Assembly: GCA_963978895.1 (NCBI GenBank) | Contig: OZ022242.1 | Coordinates: 6,989,498-7,053,497, forward strand | Length of the DNA stretch: 64,000 bases | Direction of reading: 5' to 3' | Source of the DNA: Erpobdella octoculata | Taxonomy: Eukaryota; Annelida; Clitellata; Hirudinida; Erpobdellidae | In this document: one piece after another, positions 26,385 to 43,002 of the stretch | How the letters are laid out: each line of letters begins with the position of its first letter | Numbering within the stretch: position 1 is the stretch's first letter | Position numbers and translations under genes: made by a program | The notes under the pieces: generated by a model | Seen by the model: the letters and a program-made list of their open reading frames with translations, nothing else | Databases searched by the model: none | Told to the model about the DNA's origin: nothing

Positions 26385-26443
26385 GTTTTTGGGGCCCCTT
26401 GTTTTGCGGGGCCCCTAGGCCATGGCCTGTAAATCCGGCACTG
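26385..26443 (-). mobile_element. hAT-like transposon end
   Basis: Read on the minus strand it begins CAGTGCCGGATTTACAGGCC and continues into a GGGGCCCC palindrome, the look of a hAT-superfamily terminus. The other terminus and target duplication are not found, so this is a fragment beside the TACA array. Confidence 0.4.
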
Positions 26444-27167
26444 TACATACATACATACATACATACATACCTTAATACATACATACATACATACATACAT
26501 ACATACATACATACATACATACATACATACATACATACATACATACATACATACCTTAATACATACATACCTTAATACATACATACCTTAATACATACAT
26601 ATATGCAGACATACAGACATACAGACATACATGCAGACATACATGCAGACATACATGCATACATACAGACATACAGACATACAGACATACATACAGACAT
26701 ACATACATGCAGACATACATACATGCAGACATACATACAGACATACAGACATACAGACATACAGACATACATACATACAGACATACAGGCATACATACAT
26801 ACATACATACATACATACATACAGACATACATACATACATACATACATGCAGACATACATACATAGATACATACATGCAGACATACATACATAGATACAT
26901 TCATGCAGACATACATACATAGATACATACATACATAGATACATACATACATACATACATACATACATACATACATACATACATACATACATACATACAT
27001 ACATACATACATACATACATACATACATACATACATACATACATACATACATACATACATACATACATACATACATACATACATACATACATACATACAT
27101 ACATACATACATACATACATACATACATACATACATACATACATACATACATACAGACAGACATAGG
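26444..27167. repeat. Long (TACA)n array with CAGACATA variants
   Basis: About 720 bp. The left third has CCTTAATACATA interruptions, the middle has ACAGACATACAGACATA variants with CATGCAGACATA units, and the right 240 bp is pure TACA. All long MYVC/CMYV frames here are artefacts. Confidence 0.97.
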
Positions 27168-27755
27168 AAATTATGTATGTAGATATTATGAACAAAGCCT
27201 TTTAAACATATGGATCTCTTTAAGGGAGGTCATGACCCCTAGACGCTTTGACCAGTTGATTTTTTTTAAGCAGTTAAAGTATTTGTCTCTTGCGGTGACG
27301 TGGTTATATTTCAGTTGAAGTAAAAGAATTTTTTTTAGCTTTTCAAATGATGTCAACTCTTATTGTGTTTATGGTATATTGCAGTACCTCTTAAATTTAT
27401 TTGGCCTGGTGCCTTTTTCTAAAAAATTACTCAGCGTTTTTTGTAAATTTACATTATTTAGACAGACAAAGAAAAAATAAAGGCATATGTATTTTTATTA
27501 ACGTTCTAAAATATAATTTGAAAATAAAACACTTCGAAGCTTGAAATTGTAAAATTATTTAACAAAATCATATTCACATTAGAGCCCTGCATGATCGAGA
27601 TTTAGTATTGTTTCCTTTCTTTATGCTCTAACTCTCTTTATTTTATTCAATGCCTGTTATATGCCCCTGAAGCTACTATCTCTATAGTCTATATGGATCA
27701 TTCCAGCGTTACCATGGTGATGTAACACCTTCTTCAAGAAACACTGGCATCAAAT
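27168..27755. other. Intergenic spacer
   Basis: No gene recognised. TTAGAGCCCTGCATGATCGA at about 27580 matches one end of MITE E; the matching second end is not found. Confidence 0.4.
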
Positions 27756-27756
27756 A

Positions 27757-27950
27757 GATGATAGGTTAGCTGAGTTGGTAGAGTGTTAGCTTTGAATGTG
27801 AGAGCTTCACGGTTCGACTCCCACTCACTGCCTAGTAGCCCATTTCAACGGAAAACTTAGCGGTTAAAATCGTTCTCTCTGTAAGGATAGTAAAAGAACA
27901 GCGCCTTTGAACAACCCGGAAAAGGCACTTTATAAATTATCAAACATTTA
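27757..27950 (+). repeat. tRNA-derived SINE, family S1
   Basis: The head has a good A box (TTAGCTGAGTTGG) and B box (GGTTCGACTCC) at tRNA spacing, but the stems do not pair well enough for a functional tRNA. The body AAAACTTAGCGGTTAAAATCG and GTAAAAGAACAGCGCC recurs in reverse orientation at 59450-59570. The tail is AAGGCACTTTATAAATTATC. Confidence 0.7.
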
Positions 27951-27999
27951 CATTTTAATTTACAAATAATAAAAACGTTGCGTTATTTATAAAATTTCA

Positions 28000-28311
28000 A
28001 TATTGTCAAACTTTAAATGTTTATTGAAACTCCGTTCTGCTGGAATAAAGGAAAGGTGAGAAGAAAAATGGCTCACTGATTAACTGCACTTTTTCAACCT
28101 GCTCTACAAACTAGAAAAACATTATATGCCCGACGCATATGATTTTAAGAAAAATTGTATTTGTTTTTGTATCTATTAATTTTTTTTTATTGAATTTATA
28201 TCTTTGGTTTTTTATCTTGCAATGTTGAGAAGAACATATTCCTAAAAACAGCCGTTTTAATTTTCGAAATCTCTGCGTTTGTCAAGTTTTATAATTTATA
28301 AAAGTCGTGAA
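28000..28311 (+). promoter_or_regulatory. Conserved 5' flank of ATG8 copy 4
   Basis: Aligns with copies 1-3: TATTGTCAAACTTTAAATG, CTCCGTTCTGCTGG, TTTGTATCTATTAATTTT and TGCGTTTGTCAAGTTTT before the ATG. Confidence 0.5.
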
Positions 28312-29517
<1,206 letters not shown>

Positions 29518-29684
29518 GCTTCCAATTTCTGAAGTTATAAAAACTGTTTATTTTTTGTTGGGGTGTTCACTTTTGTCATTACATATTTATCAAGCAAAAA
29601 TAAACAAACGAAACGATACAAATTTATTAATCCAGTTTTAAAACTTAAATTTTTTTAAATCAGAAAAATTAAAGTAAGTGGCGT

Positions 29685-29860
29685 TGGTGAAATTGCGTTG
29701 AAGCGTTCACCTTGCTGCTTTAAGGACGGCAATTCAAATCTTACCTTCTTCACCAGTCTCTGTGAAAAGTGTGGGGAAGCAAGCACCATAACCAATTGCA
29801 TCTAATTGCAGTAGTGTTTCTCGTTCTTAAGCAGGCTTTAGTTTTCTGAACCACTGTAAA
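29685..29860 (+). repeat. Possible tRNA-derived SINE, family S3
   Basis: GGCGTTGGTGAAATTGCGTT, CACCTTGCTGC, AAGGACGGCAATTCAAATC and CCTTCTTCACCA have the layout of a decayed tRNA-Leu-like head. The block is absent from the homologous flank of copy 2, which supports it being an insertion. Confidence 0.4.
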
Positions 29861-31331
29861 CCATGTTAATTTAGGTTATTTTAAAATTTTATTATATTTT
29901 TTGTGAAATTGAGGTTAAAAAACATGTTAAAATGAGAAAATCAAAATTATATCTGCATATTAGATGTTTTTCTTCAATATCTAAAATTGAAATAATAAGT
30001 GTTGTTCAATATTTAAAAGATGAATTTTTTGTTTATTTGATGTATTTAAATAGTAATTTTAATATTTTTCAATGCGACATCGCATCTTTCAAAACCCCTG
30101 TCTCACTCTTTCATCACATATCGTCAGAAAAGCGTCATTTATATTGCTAATCGTACAAACGTGAGAACCTTAATACGAATGTCCTCTGATCAAAAATTCA
30201 CAAAATTAGTGTTAAACTTTATCTTGTGTAAGATTCTTAGCAAATCAAGTTTTAAAAATAAAAAAAATACGAAGTTCTTCTGGTGAGCAGTATTTCAACA
30301 AATATATCAATAAAAATCAACATCAGCGTCATTTAACATGAAGGTGAAAATTAACTAACTTCCCGTCATCCAATCGAGCTAAAATTTGAAACAAAGGCTC
30401 CCTCTTCAAGACAATGAATTTTGTTAAAGTTTGAACATTTTTTAAAAACAAAATTTAATAAAAAATAATAATTATCCATGATTTAAAACGAAAAAAAATC
30501 AAATACAATTAAATAAATGTTTAAAAAACCTGGCTTTGTAAAACTTACCTGTTATATAACAAATTTTTTACTTAAATTGTGTAATAATTTTTAATTATAC
30601 TGAAGTCGTATTGAGTCATTTGCTTCAATACTGTTTTACATACAAATTTCAAAATTGCTACCGTTGAACAATTTAACAAGATCGGGCTTTTTTTATTAAT
30701 ATAAGTGGAAGTCAATTTAAAAATTCAAAAAAACTAAAATTGATGCGGCACATTTTGGCTTTATATGAAACTTAAAAGGTAAAACAAATCGTGGTTCTGT
30801 TTATTTGCATCACTTATTTTACATACACACTTTTACTTAACTTGACTTCTCTGTCTGTCTTTCTGTCTGTCTGTCGTCAAATTTTACAACCGATTTTAAA
30901 CTAACTTCCCGATGAGCTAGAGACTTCAAAATTTAAACATACCTCCGAACTAATTAAAAATGCATTCTATCAAATTTTCGGATCGATTGGACAAAATTTA
31001 ATTAAATAATCATTTGTGATATTTTCGTCAAACTATTTATTGTCTATGCTAATATGCTCGTTGTTTATGTAACAGAATGTGGTCTATTATACACAATCGA
31101 TTATATAAAAGTGTGTTTTTAAAAAACTTTGTTTTTTGATTCACTTGTTTTGTTTTAAAACTAAAAAGTATTTCATAAATTATTATTCTTCAAAAAAAAT
31201 GTCAAATATATTCTTTGGACGCGTTCAGCAAGTTTAAAAGACTTGTCTTCCAATATATGAGCTGAACTTGTGACACCCGCTTTGAAAAAGTCTGCATGAT
31301 TTTAGAGAACGAATAAAATATTATAATCTAA
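29861..31331. other. Long spacer with old repeat debris
   Basis: 29907-29990 matches the 3' flank of copy 2. At 30345-30395 is GTGAAAATTAACTAACTTCC with CGTCATCCAATCGAG, also found at 892-935. At 30845-31010 lies CTGTCTGTCGTCAAATTTTA followed by AACTAACTTCCCGATGAGCT, probably an old transposon 5' region. The 72-codon frame at 29932 is not recognised. No gene is supported. Confidence 0.35.
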
Positions 31332-31689
31332 AGATGCACCCGTCGTTGCACGAGGTTCTTAGAGGTTTTCTATTGTTTTTCTTTTTCGCTCCCGTTTCCT
31401 TCCCTGCTTGCTCTGCCGCTCCTGGTCGCTTTCGCTTTCCCGCTCGCTCTTTCACTCTCTGTCGTTTTTCCGTTCCCGCTTGCTTCCCCGTTCCTGTTCC
31501 CGCTCATTCTCCAGTTTTCATTTTCGCTCACTATCCCGCTCCCGCTCCGCTCATTTTGTTACCGATTTCAATTTTTTTACAAAAATAATCCCCTATTGAC
31601 TCTCAAGGTTGTGTGAAAACTTTATTATAATGAGATGAATGGTGTAGCAATGCATAAAGGACATATATACATACATGCATACATAATCT

Positions 31690-31690
<1 letters not shown>
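31332..31690 (-). mobile_element. Old Helitron C, simple form
   Basis: Minus orientation. The 3' end is decayed (CACGAGG in place of the hairpin, no CTAG). It then runs through minisatellite, CTCCGCTCATTTTGTTACCG, GACTCTCAAGGTTGTGTG and GGTGTAGCAATGCATAAAGG without the inverted inner segment. It shows the basic gene order of family C before composite formation. Confidence 0.65.
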
Positions 31691-35599
<3,909 letters not shown>

Positions 35600-35767
35600 G
35601 AGTTTTGAGTTTTGAGTTTTGTTTATTATCAGAACCAAAAATATATAAAAAAAAAAAGTCTATAGAATCAAGCCATAAAAAAATTAATGTCTGAAAGTTA
35701 TATTTTTGATGAAGAGGAGCTACATCAGGCTCCTCTATACTGACAGAAGCTGGAGGACTCGCGACTC

Positions 35768-38700
35768 CTAAGAGATGCGGTCCTTGAAAGCGTTTACTGT
35801 CGGGGCGTCAATTGTGTATTGCGTAAGCGCATTCCATGGAGCGACAATCCGGTTTGTGAAAAAATTGTATCGCTCTTCGCAACCTCTGACATACTGGCGC
35901 TCTAATTTGCAGTTGTGGCCACGCAGGTGGTATGCCGTGTGGCCGGCTGCTCGAGTTTGCGGAACGGAAAAGCTGACGTCGTCGATGTTGTGGGCGATTT
36001 GGAACTGCTCGATCAGGTCACCTCTCGAACGGCGGTCTTGTAGCGTTGTGATCCTAAGCTGTTGCAGACGATGTTCATAGGGCTGATGTTTTAGTGTTGC
36101 AATGATTTTTGTTGCCCGACGTTGGACCTGCTCAAGAAGGTTAATATCGCCCTTTTGATAAGGCGACCAAGATTGAACAGCAAATTCAAGATGTGGGCGG
36201 ACGTAGGAGAGGTAAAGTGTACGCCACAGTATGAGGCTGCGGCTGCGGAAAGCTTTTCTGAGTCGGCTGAGCATATGATTGGCTGATGACGCTGCTATTT
36301 CGACCTGTGCTCGGACCTTTAGATCATCTGAGACGAGAACACCAAGATCACGTTCGACTTTTGTGACTTCGAGTGGTCGCCGCGTGCCGTCAATATGTCT
36401 CATAGAGTATTGGTGGGTTATTCTGTGTGAGCGACCGACATGCATGATTTTGCATTTCTCGACATTGAAGTGCATTAGCCAAGTGAATGACCACTCAACT
36501 GCACGGTCAATGTCAGCCTGGAGGGATAAAATGTCGGAAGCTGACTTGATGATGCCAATGATTTTGCTGTCGTCCGCGTACATTTTGATTTGGTGTGTGA
36601 TAGTGTCCGGTAAGTCGTTAATATATAACACAAAAAGTAGTGGACCAAGAACAGAGCCTTGAGGAACGCCACTTGTCACATTCTTCCACTCGGCCTCGCA
36701 GCCTTCAATCAAAACGCGCTGCTTCCTATCATTCAGCCACGCTTCGATCCATGTGAGTAGCATACCACGGATGCCGTAAGCTTTTAGTTTATGCAGTAGG
36801 CGTTTGTGAGGTACTCTGTCGAATACTTTGGCAAAATCTGTATATACTACGTCAGCCACATAGCCGCAATGAACAGCTTCAGTGAGTATGTCGCGAGTTT
36901 CAAGTAGATTTGTCAAGCAGCTTTTTTTCTTGAGAAAACCATGTTGATGTTTGCTGATTAAGCCGTTGACGACGCAGTGCTGCATGATGTGTTCATGTAG
37001 AATGCCTTCCATTACTTTACAGGGCACAGGAGTGAGAGAGACAGGCCTGTAGTTAGAAGGCTTGAGCTTGCTGCCTTTTTTGAAGATAGGGGAAACATTT
37101 GATTTTCTCCATGTGTCCGGTATAACTCCGGACATGAAGGAGCGCTTGTAGATGAGAGCCAAGGGTGTGGCAAAGGCAGCTGCGCAATTGCTGAGAACGC
37201 GTGGGTGCAAACCGTCAAGACCCATCGATTTAGTTTTGTCTAAGCTGTGGAGTCTTTTTTGAAGAATAGCTGCAGAAAAACAACTTTCATTTACATCGCA
37301 GATTGATTCGGTGCGATCTGTAAAAGCAGGCATGTAACCCTCAGGTTCGATGACAAAAACAGATTGAAAATAGTCATTGAGGGAAGAACAGATTTTTTCA
37401 CGGTCCGCAGTTATGGTGCCGTCGGCTGTCTGAATAGAGTTGATGTCGTCTTTGACAAACTGCTTGCTACGGACATGTGAATGAAGAAGTTTTGGATTGG
37501 ATTTGGAAGCGCTGACTAGTTGTTCCTCATACATGAGAATTGCCGACTTGACTGTTTTAGCTACACGCTTGCAAGCCTCTCGATGAGATTCTCGTAGAAT
37601 AACTGCAGAGTCGCGCCCCGATGCGATGTATTTAGCCCAGACCTCGCGCTTGACTCTAGCTGCTTTTATAACTTCGGGTGTTACCCAAGGTTCTTTTTTC
37701 CGGACAAATGGAGTTGTTGTAGATGGGATGTGTAGTGCAACCGCTTCGTTGTATCGGTCGATAAGAAGCTGATAAGTGTCAGGTACTGAAAGGCCATCAA
37801 ATAAGTTTTCCCAGTCGGTGTTTGAAATACGAGAAGACAGCGCATTGTAGTCAGCTTTGCTCCATATAAAACGTTTGTGCGACGGAGAAACACGTGAATT
37901 GTTCAGACCGGCCACAGCGAACCGACCGGTTATAAAGCAATGGGATTGGCCCATGGGCGTGTATCCAAGTGAGTCAGCTTCAAGTATCTCGATAGCTCGG
38001 TCGGGGTCGTTGGTAATAATGAGGTCAAGAGTGCTGCTAGGTGTAACGTAACGATTACAGCGGTACGTGGGAAACGTGACAAGCTGTGTAAGGTGCCAGT
38101 CGTTGAGGCACTCTTGAAATCTAATGTCACTAGGATGTTCGTTACCTATATGGGCAACTGTTGCCACGCCACCACCCACGTCGATTGGAGCATATTTTGT
38201 GTGAGAGAAATTAAAATCGCCATAGAGCAACATAAATGAGCAGCTCAAGGCGGAAAGTGAGCTACGAGCTGTTGTGACTGAAGCAATACATTGCGTGAGA
38301 TAGTCGTCGTTCAAGTCATGAGGGCGATATAAACAACCAACGAGGAAAGTTTCTCCACCGAAACAAATGACTCGCCAGATTTGTTCAATAGCTGGAGAGT
38401 TGAGCTGAGGAATGCCAGTCTCACTGGTCACAACTTTATCCACAACGTAAATCGCAACACCTCCTCCAGCGCTCCTCTCTCTGTCTTTACGGTGCAGTTG
38501 ATAGCCAGCTATGGAGGTGTCTGAGGATTCGTTAAACCATGTTTCCACAAAAAACATGGCATGTGGTCTAAGCGATTGGTCGAGGGCTGCTATTCTTGCT
38601 GTTAGCTCATCGCGTTTATCTTTATTGAGCGAGCATGGGTTGTTGGACCAAAACCGAAAGTGATTTAGAGACGAGGTAGGTGAAGAGGATTTGAGCTGGC

Positions 38701-38827
38701 TTTTCTTGTTGGGGTGACGCATTCTCTGTGGCTTTTGCAAGAGTGAATTATTGGGCCTTCTTGAATTTGTGCAGTTGATTGCCACGGATGCCGTATCGAA
38801 AGGGCGAATCATTACCAAGTTGAACAT
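35768..38827 (-). CDS. LINE ORF2: endonuclease and reverse transcriptase
   Basis: 1019 codons. The N-terminal APE-like endonuclease (about residues 55-300) shows FVETWF, GGGVAIYVV, VGCLYRPHD, LLYGDFNFSH and STLDLIIT; the usual SDH motif reads GQSHCF. The reverse transcriptase (about 490-790) has NYRPVSL, QHGFLKKKSC, VVYTDFAKVFDRVPH (motif A), SGVPQGSVLGPLLF (motif B) and KMYADDSKI (the catalytic YADD, motif C). The C-terminal region has EQVQRRATKII and a TNRIVAPWNALT close. This is the layout of jockey/CR1/L2-type non-LTR elements, which nick the target and prime reverse transcription on it. The first 40 or so residues overlap ORF1 and may not be translated if initiation is downstream or by reinitiation. 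Confidence 0.92.
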   Translation of the reverse strand: MFNLVMIRPFDTASVAINCTNSRRPNNSLLQKPQRMRHPNKKSQLKSSSPTSSLNHFRFWSNNPCSLNKDKRDELTARIAALDQSLRPHAMFFVETWFNESSDTSIAGYQLHRKDRERSAGGGVAIYVVDKVVTSETGIPQLNSPAIEQIWRVICFGGETFLVGCLYRPHDLNDDYLTQCIASVTTARSSLSALSCSFMLLYGDFNFSHTKYAPIDVGGGVATVAHIGNEHPSDIRFQECLNDWHLTQLVTFPTYRCNRYVTPSSTLDLIITNDPDRAIEILEADSLGYTPMGQSHCFITGRFAVAGLNNSRVSPSHKRFIWSKADYNALSSRISNTDWENLFDGLSVPDTYQLLIDRYNEAVALHIPSTTTPFVRKKEPWVTPEVIKAARVKREVWAKYIASGRDSAVILRESHREACKRVAKTVKSAILMYEEQLVSASKSNPKLLHSHVRSKQFVKDDINSIQTADGTITADREKICSSLNDYFQSVFVIEPEGYMPAFTDRTESICDVNESCFSAAILQKRLHSLDKTKSMGLDGLHPRVLSNCAAAFATPLALIYKRSFMSGVIPDTWRKSNVSPIFKKGSKLKPSNYRPVSLTPVPCKVMEGILHEHIMQHCVVNGLISKHQHGFLKKKSCLTNLLETRDILTEAVHCGYVADVVYTDFAKVFDRVPHKRLLHKLKAYGIRGMLLTWIEAWLNDRKQRVLIEGCEAEWKNVTSGVPQGSVLGPLLFVLYINDLPDTITHQIKMYADDSKIIGIIKSASDILSLQADIDRAVEWSFTWLMHFNVEKCKIMHVGRSHRITHQYSMRHIDGTRRPLEVTKVERDLGVLVSDDLKVRAQVEIAASSANHMLSRLRKAFRSRSLILWRTLYLSYVRPHLEFAVQSWSPYQKGDINLLEQVQRRATKIIATLKHQPYEHRLQQLRITTLQDRRSRGDLIEQFQIAHNIDDVSFSVPQTRAAGHTAYHLRGHNCKLERQYVRGCEERYNFFTNRIVAPWNALTQYTIDAPTVNAFKDRIS

Positions 38828-39509
38828 TGAGTTTGTTTCTTTCTTGCCTCAACTGGTAGTCTAATTGTCTTTCTGCCTCTGTTAAATCCGGGCTGATATA
38901 AACGGCCTTGTACGTACTGTTGCTTCTCAAACCTTTAGCTGCCAAGAGGGTCGGGTTTCTGAGACTTGCATCAGTTAGTTCCACGAGGATTGGGCCCGGT
39001 TTTGCTTGATCTTTGGATCTTAATCTCTTTATGCATACTGGTTTTACATCAGACTTGCCGATTGAACAAAAAAGATCTTTTACAAACTTTTCGTCTTCAG
39101 ATCTTTTGTCAACTTGCACTGCACACGACGGTTCCGGAACTCCGTAAACGATAACATTTTTTTTCCTTTTCTCTCTATCATTCAGTTCATTCATGGAAGC
39201 ATTCACAACTACTAACTGCGCAGCTGGCTGTTTTGATTTTCCGCCACCTGATTTAACTACCTGAACCCAATCGTTACCGATAGTCGGAGGTTGCAATGAT
39301 GATTTTGCTGCTGTTAATTCGGTGGTCAGCTTCTTGATTACAGTTAAATTGTCTTTATCTTTGGTCTCTAGGAGCGTGACTCGCTCGGACAGCGATAAAA
39401 CCAGAGAAGAAATCTTGCCGCACCACTCATGAAGAACTTTTGAGGATAATGAGTGGTTACCTTGTCCGAGACTCGGCCAGTTTTTTTCCAACAGAAATTC
39501 TGTATCCAT
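38748..39509 (-). CDS. LINE ORF1 RNA-binding protein
   Basis: 253 codons starting MDTEFLLEKNWPSLGQ. A heptad-like segment (about 27-70, SSLVLSLSERVTLLETK) suggests a coiled coil. Then comes a basic linker and an RRM-like start, KRKKNVIVYGVPEPS, as in ORF1 proteins of CR1/L2-like LINEs. The C-terminal part has KPGPILVELTDASLR and VYISPDLTEAER, typical of that domain. The protein would coat LINE RNA to form the ribonucleoprotein. It overlaps ORF2 by 80 bp in a different frame. Confidence 0.8.
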   Translation of the reverse strand: MDTEFLLEKNWPSLGQGNHSLSSKVLHEWCGKISSLVLSLSERVTLLETKDKDNLTVIKKLTTELTAAKSSLQPPTIGNDWVQVVKSGGGKSKQPAAQLVVVNASMNELNDREKRKKNVIVYGVPEPSCAVQVDKRSEDEKFVKDLFCSIGKSDVKPVCIKRLRSKDQAKPGPILVELTDASLRNPTLLAAKGLRSNSTYKAVYISPDLTEAERQLDYQLRQERNKLNVQLGNDSPFRYGIRGNQLHKFKKAQ

Positions 39510-39550
39510 GTTGAATATGTTGATGCGTAAAATAATCCGTTTAAATTAAT

Positions 39551-39982
<432 letters not shown>

Positions 39983-40029
39983 TTCATGATTGTGCATATC
40001 TCAGCAAAACGAGCAAAAAAAGTCGTCTG

Positions 40030-40419
40030 TGATTTGTACACAACAAGATCGATAATGTGTTTTAAAGATAAATACATTTTTTAGACTTACAAAGTATATT
40101 GCAAGAAGTTAGCTGATTACTACTAAAAAATTATCGAAAAATATTAAAGCTGTTTCACAAAGTCAGCAAAGAAATGTAGTAATTTTAATTTGAACCAGGT
40201 TCGATTCAAAGCATTGAATTTTTTTTATATTGCTAAGCAGGTAAAGACCACAATGTCTAATTACCACATGTAATCATTTAGAGCGATTGAGACCCTAACT
40301 TGATTGAACTTCATATAAGAATGGTAGAGAAGGAAGAATCATTTACTTAATATCTTACAGTTCGATAAAAACCAAAAAAACGTCGTTTTGTCGGAGTGTT
40401 TGTAGTATTAAAAATAAAT
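40030..40419. repeat. Left copy of an inverted duplicated segment
   Basis: Diverged sequence whose reverse complement is found at 46260-46700. Matching landmarks are TTGCTAAGCAGGTA, TTACCACATGTAATCATTTA, CTTGATTGAACTTCATATA and ATATCTTACAGTTCGATAA. It lies just upstream of the copy 5 promoter block. No coding sequence is evident. Confidence 0.55.
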
Positions 40420-40571
40420 GTTTTTGTTTTTGTATCTATTAATTATATTTCATTGAATAAATATATCATTGGTTTTTCAGCTTGTAATGATAATAACAAG
40501 AACAGCTGATCCTTAACAACGGTCGTTTCATTTTTGTGTTCTCTGAATTATAAAATTTATAAAGAATAAAA
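40420..40571 (+). promoter_or_regulatory. Conserved 5' flank of ATG8 copy 5
   Basis: Only the proximal part of the shared block is kept: TTTGTATCTATTAATTATAT, ATCATTGGTTTTTCAGCTTG, AACAAGAACAGCTGATCC and TAACAACGGTCGTTTC. Confidence 0.5.
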
Positions 40572-42512
<1,941 letters not shown>

Positions 42513-42719
42513 GCTTCGAATATCTGAAGTTAGAAGGACAGAAGAAACATTAAATGCTTATGGATATTTTAACTTTTTGTGGTGTTGTATTTCAATTGAT
42601 GTAAAATAAACTTATATGACATTTTCAATCACAACAGCCTTGATTATATGGTAATGGTCTATTGCATCAAATAATAAAAAAAAAAGTTGGGTCACTTAAA
42701 GTAAAGTTTGACTTGATTA

Positions 42720-42930
42720 ACGTGGCCATAATCATTCGAACTCCAGACCACACGAATCACTTATCTAACTTCACTCACTTGTGGACCCATTTTACGGACC
42801 AAACAGAGGCAGCCATTTATAGGCGCCTACTCACAACCCTTGCAGACGCCGACGAGATCCGAACCGCCGGCTTTCAGGTCTACAGGCGAATGCCTTGCAG
42901 CTATACCACCAGTTTTGCTCAAAATTCTAG
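42720..42930 (-). repeat. tRNA-derived SINE, family S2
   Basis: On the minus strand: TGGTGGTATAGCTGCAAGGC (A-box region) and CGGCGGTTCGGATCTCG (B box), followed by a body with GGCGCCTATAAATGGCTGCC and GTGATTCGTGTGGTCTGG. The 99-codon plus-strand frame across it is not a gene. Confidence 0.55.
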
Positions 42931-43002
42931 TTTTGCCAGCAATTTTTATCGGAAAATTTAGCGAGTAAATTCGTTTCTAAAGTGGGGCATGTAAAAAATC
43001 TA

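Larger units (their letters stand above)
35600..39550 (-). mobile_element. Apparently intact CR1/L2-like LINE
   Basis: Minus-strand element with ORF1 (38748-39509) and ORF2 (35768-38827), only about 40 bp of 5' leader and a short 3' region ending in three copies of CAAAACT. Helitron sequence lies on both sides, showing insertion into the TATATA tract next to AGTTCCCGCTCG. No clear target duplication can be defined in the AT repeat. Both frames are uninterrupted, so the element is young and may be active. Confidence 0.85.

Noticed and set aside
27757..27832. Possible tRNA gene
   Set aside because: The A and B boxes are good but acceptor, anticodon and T stems do not pair, and the downstream body recurs elsewhere, so it is a SINE head.
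35775..36662. Plus-strand ORFs opposite the LINE
   Set aside because: Antisense shadows of the reverse transcriptase frame without recognisable domains.
42662..42961. 99-codon ORF downstream of ATG8 copy 5
   Set aside because: It lies antisense to a tRNA-derived SINE and has no recognisable domain.
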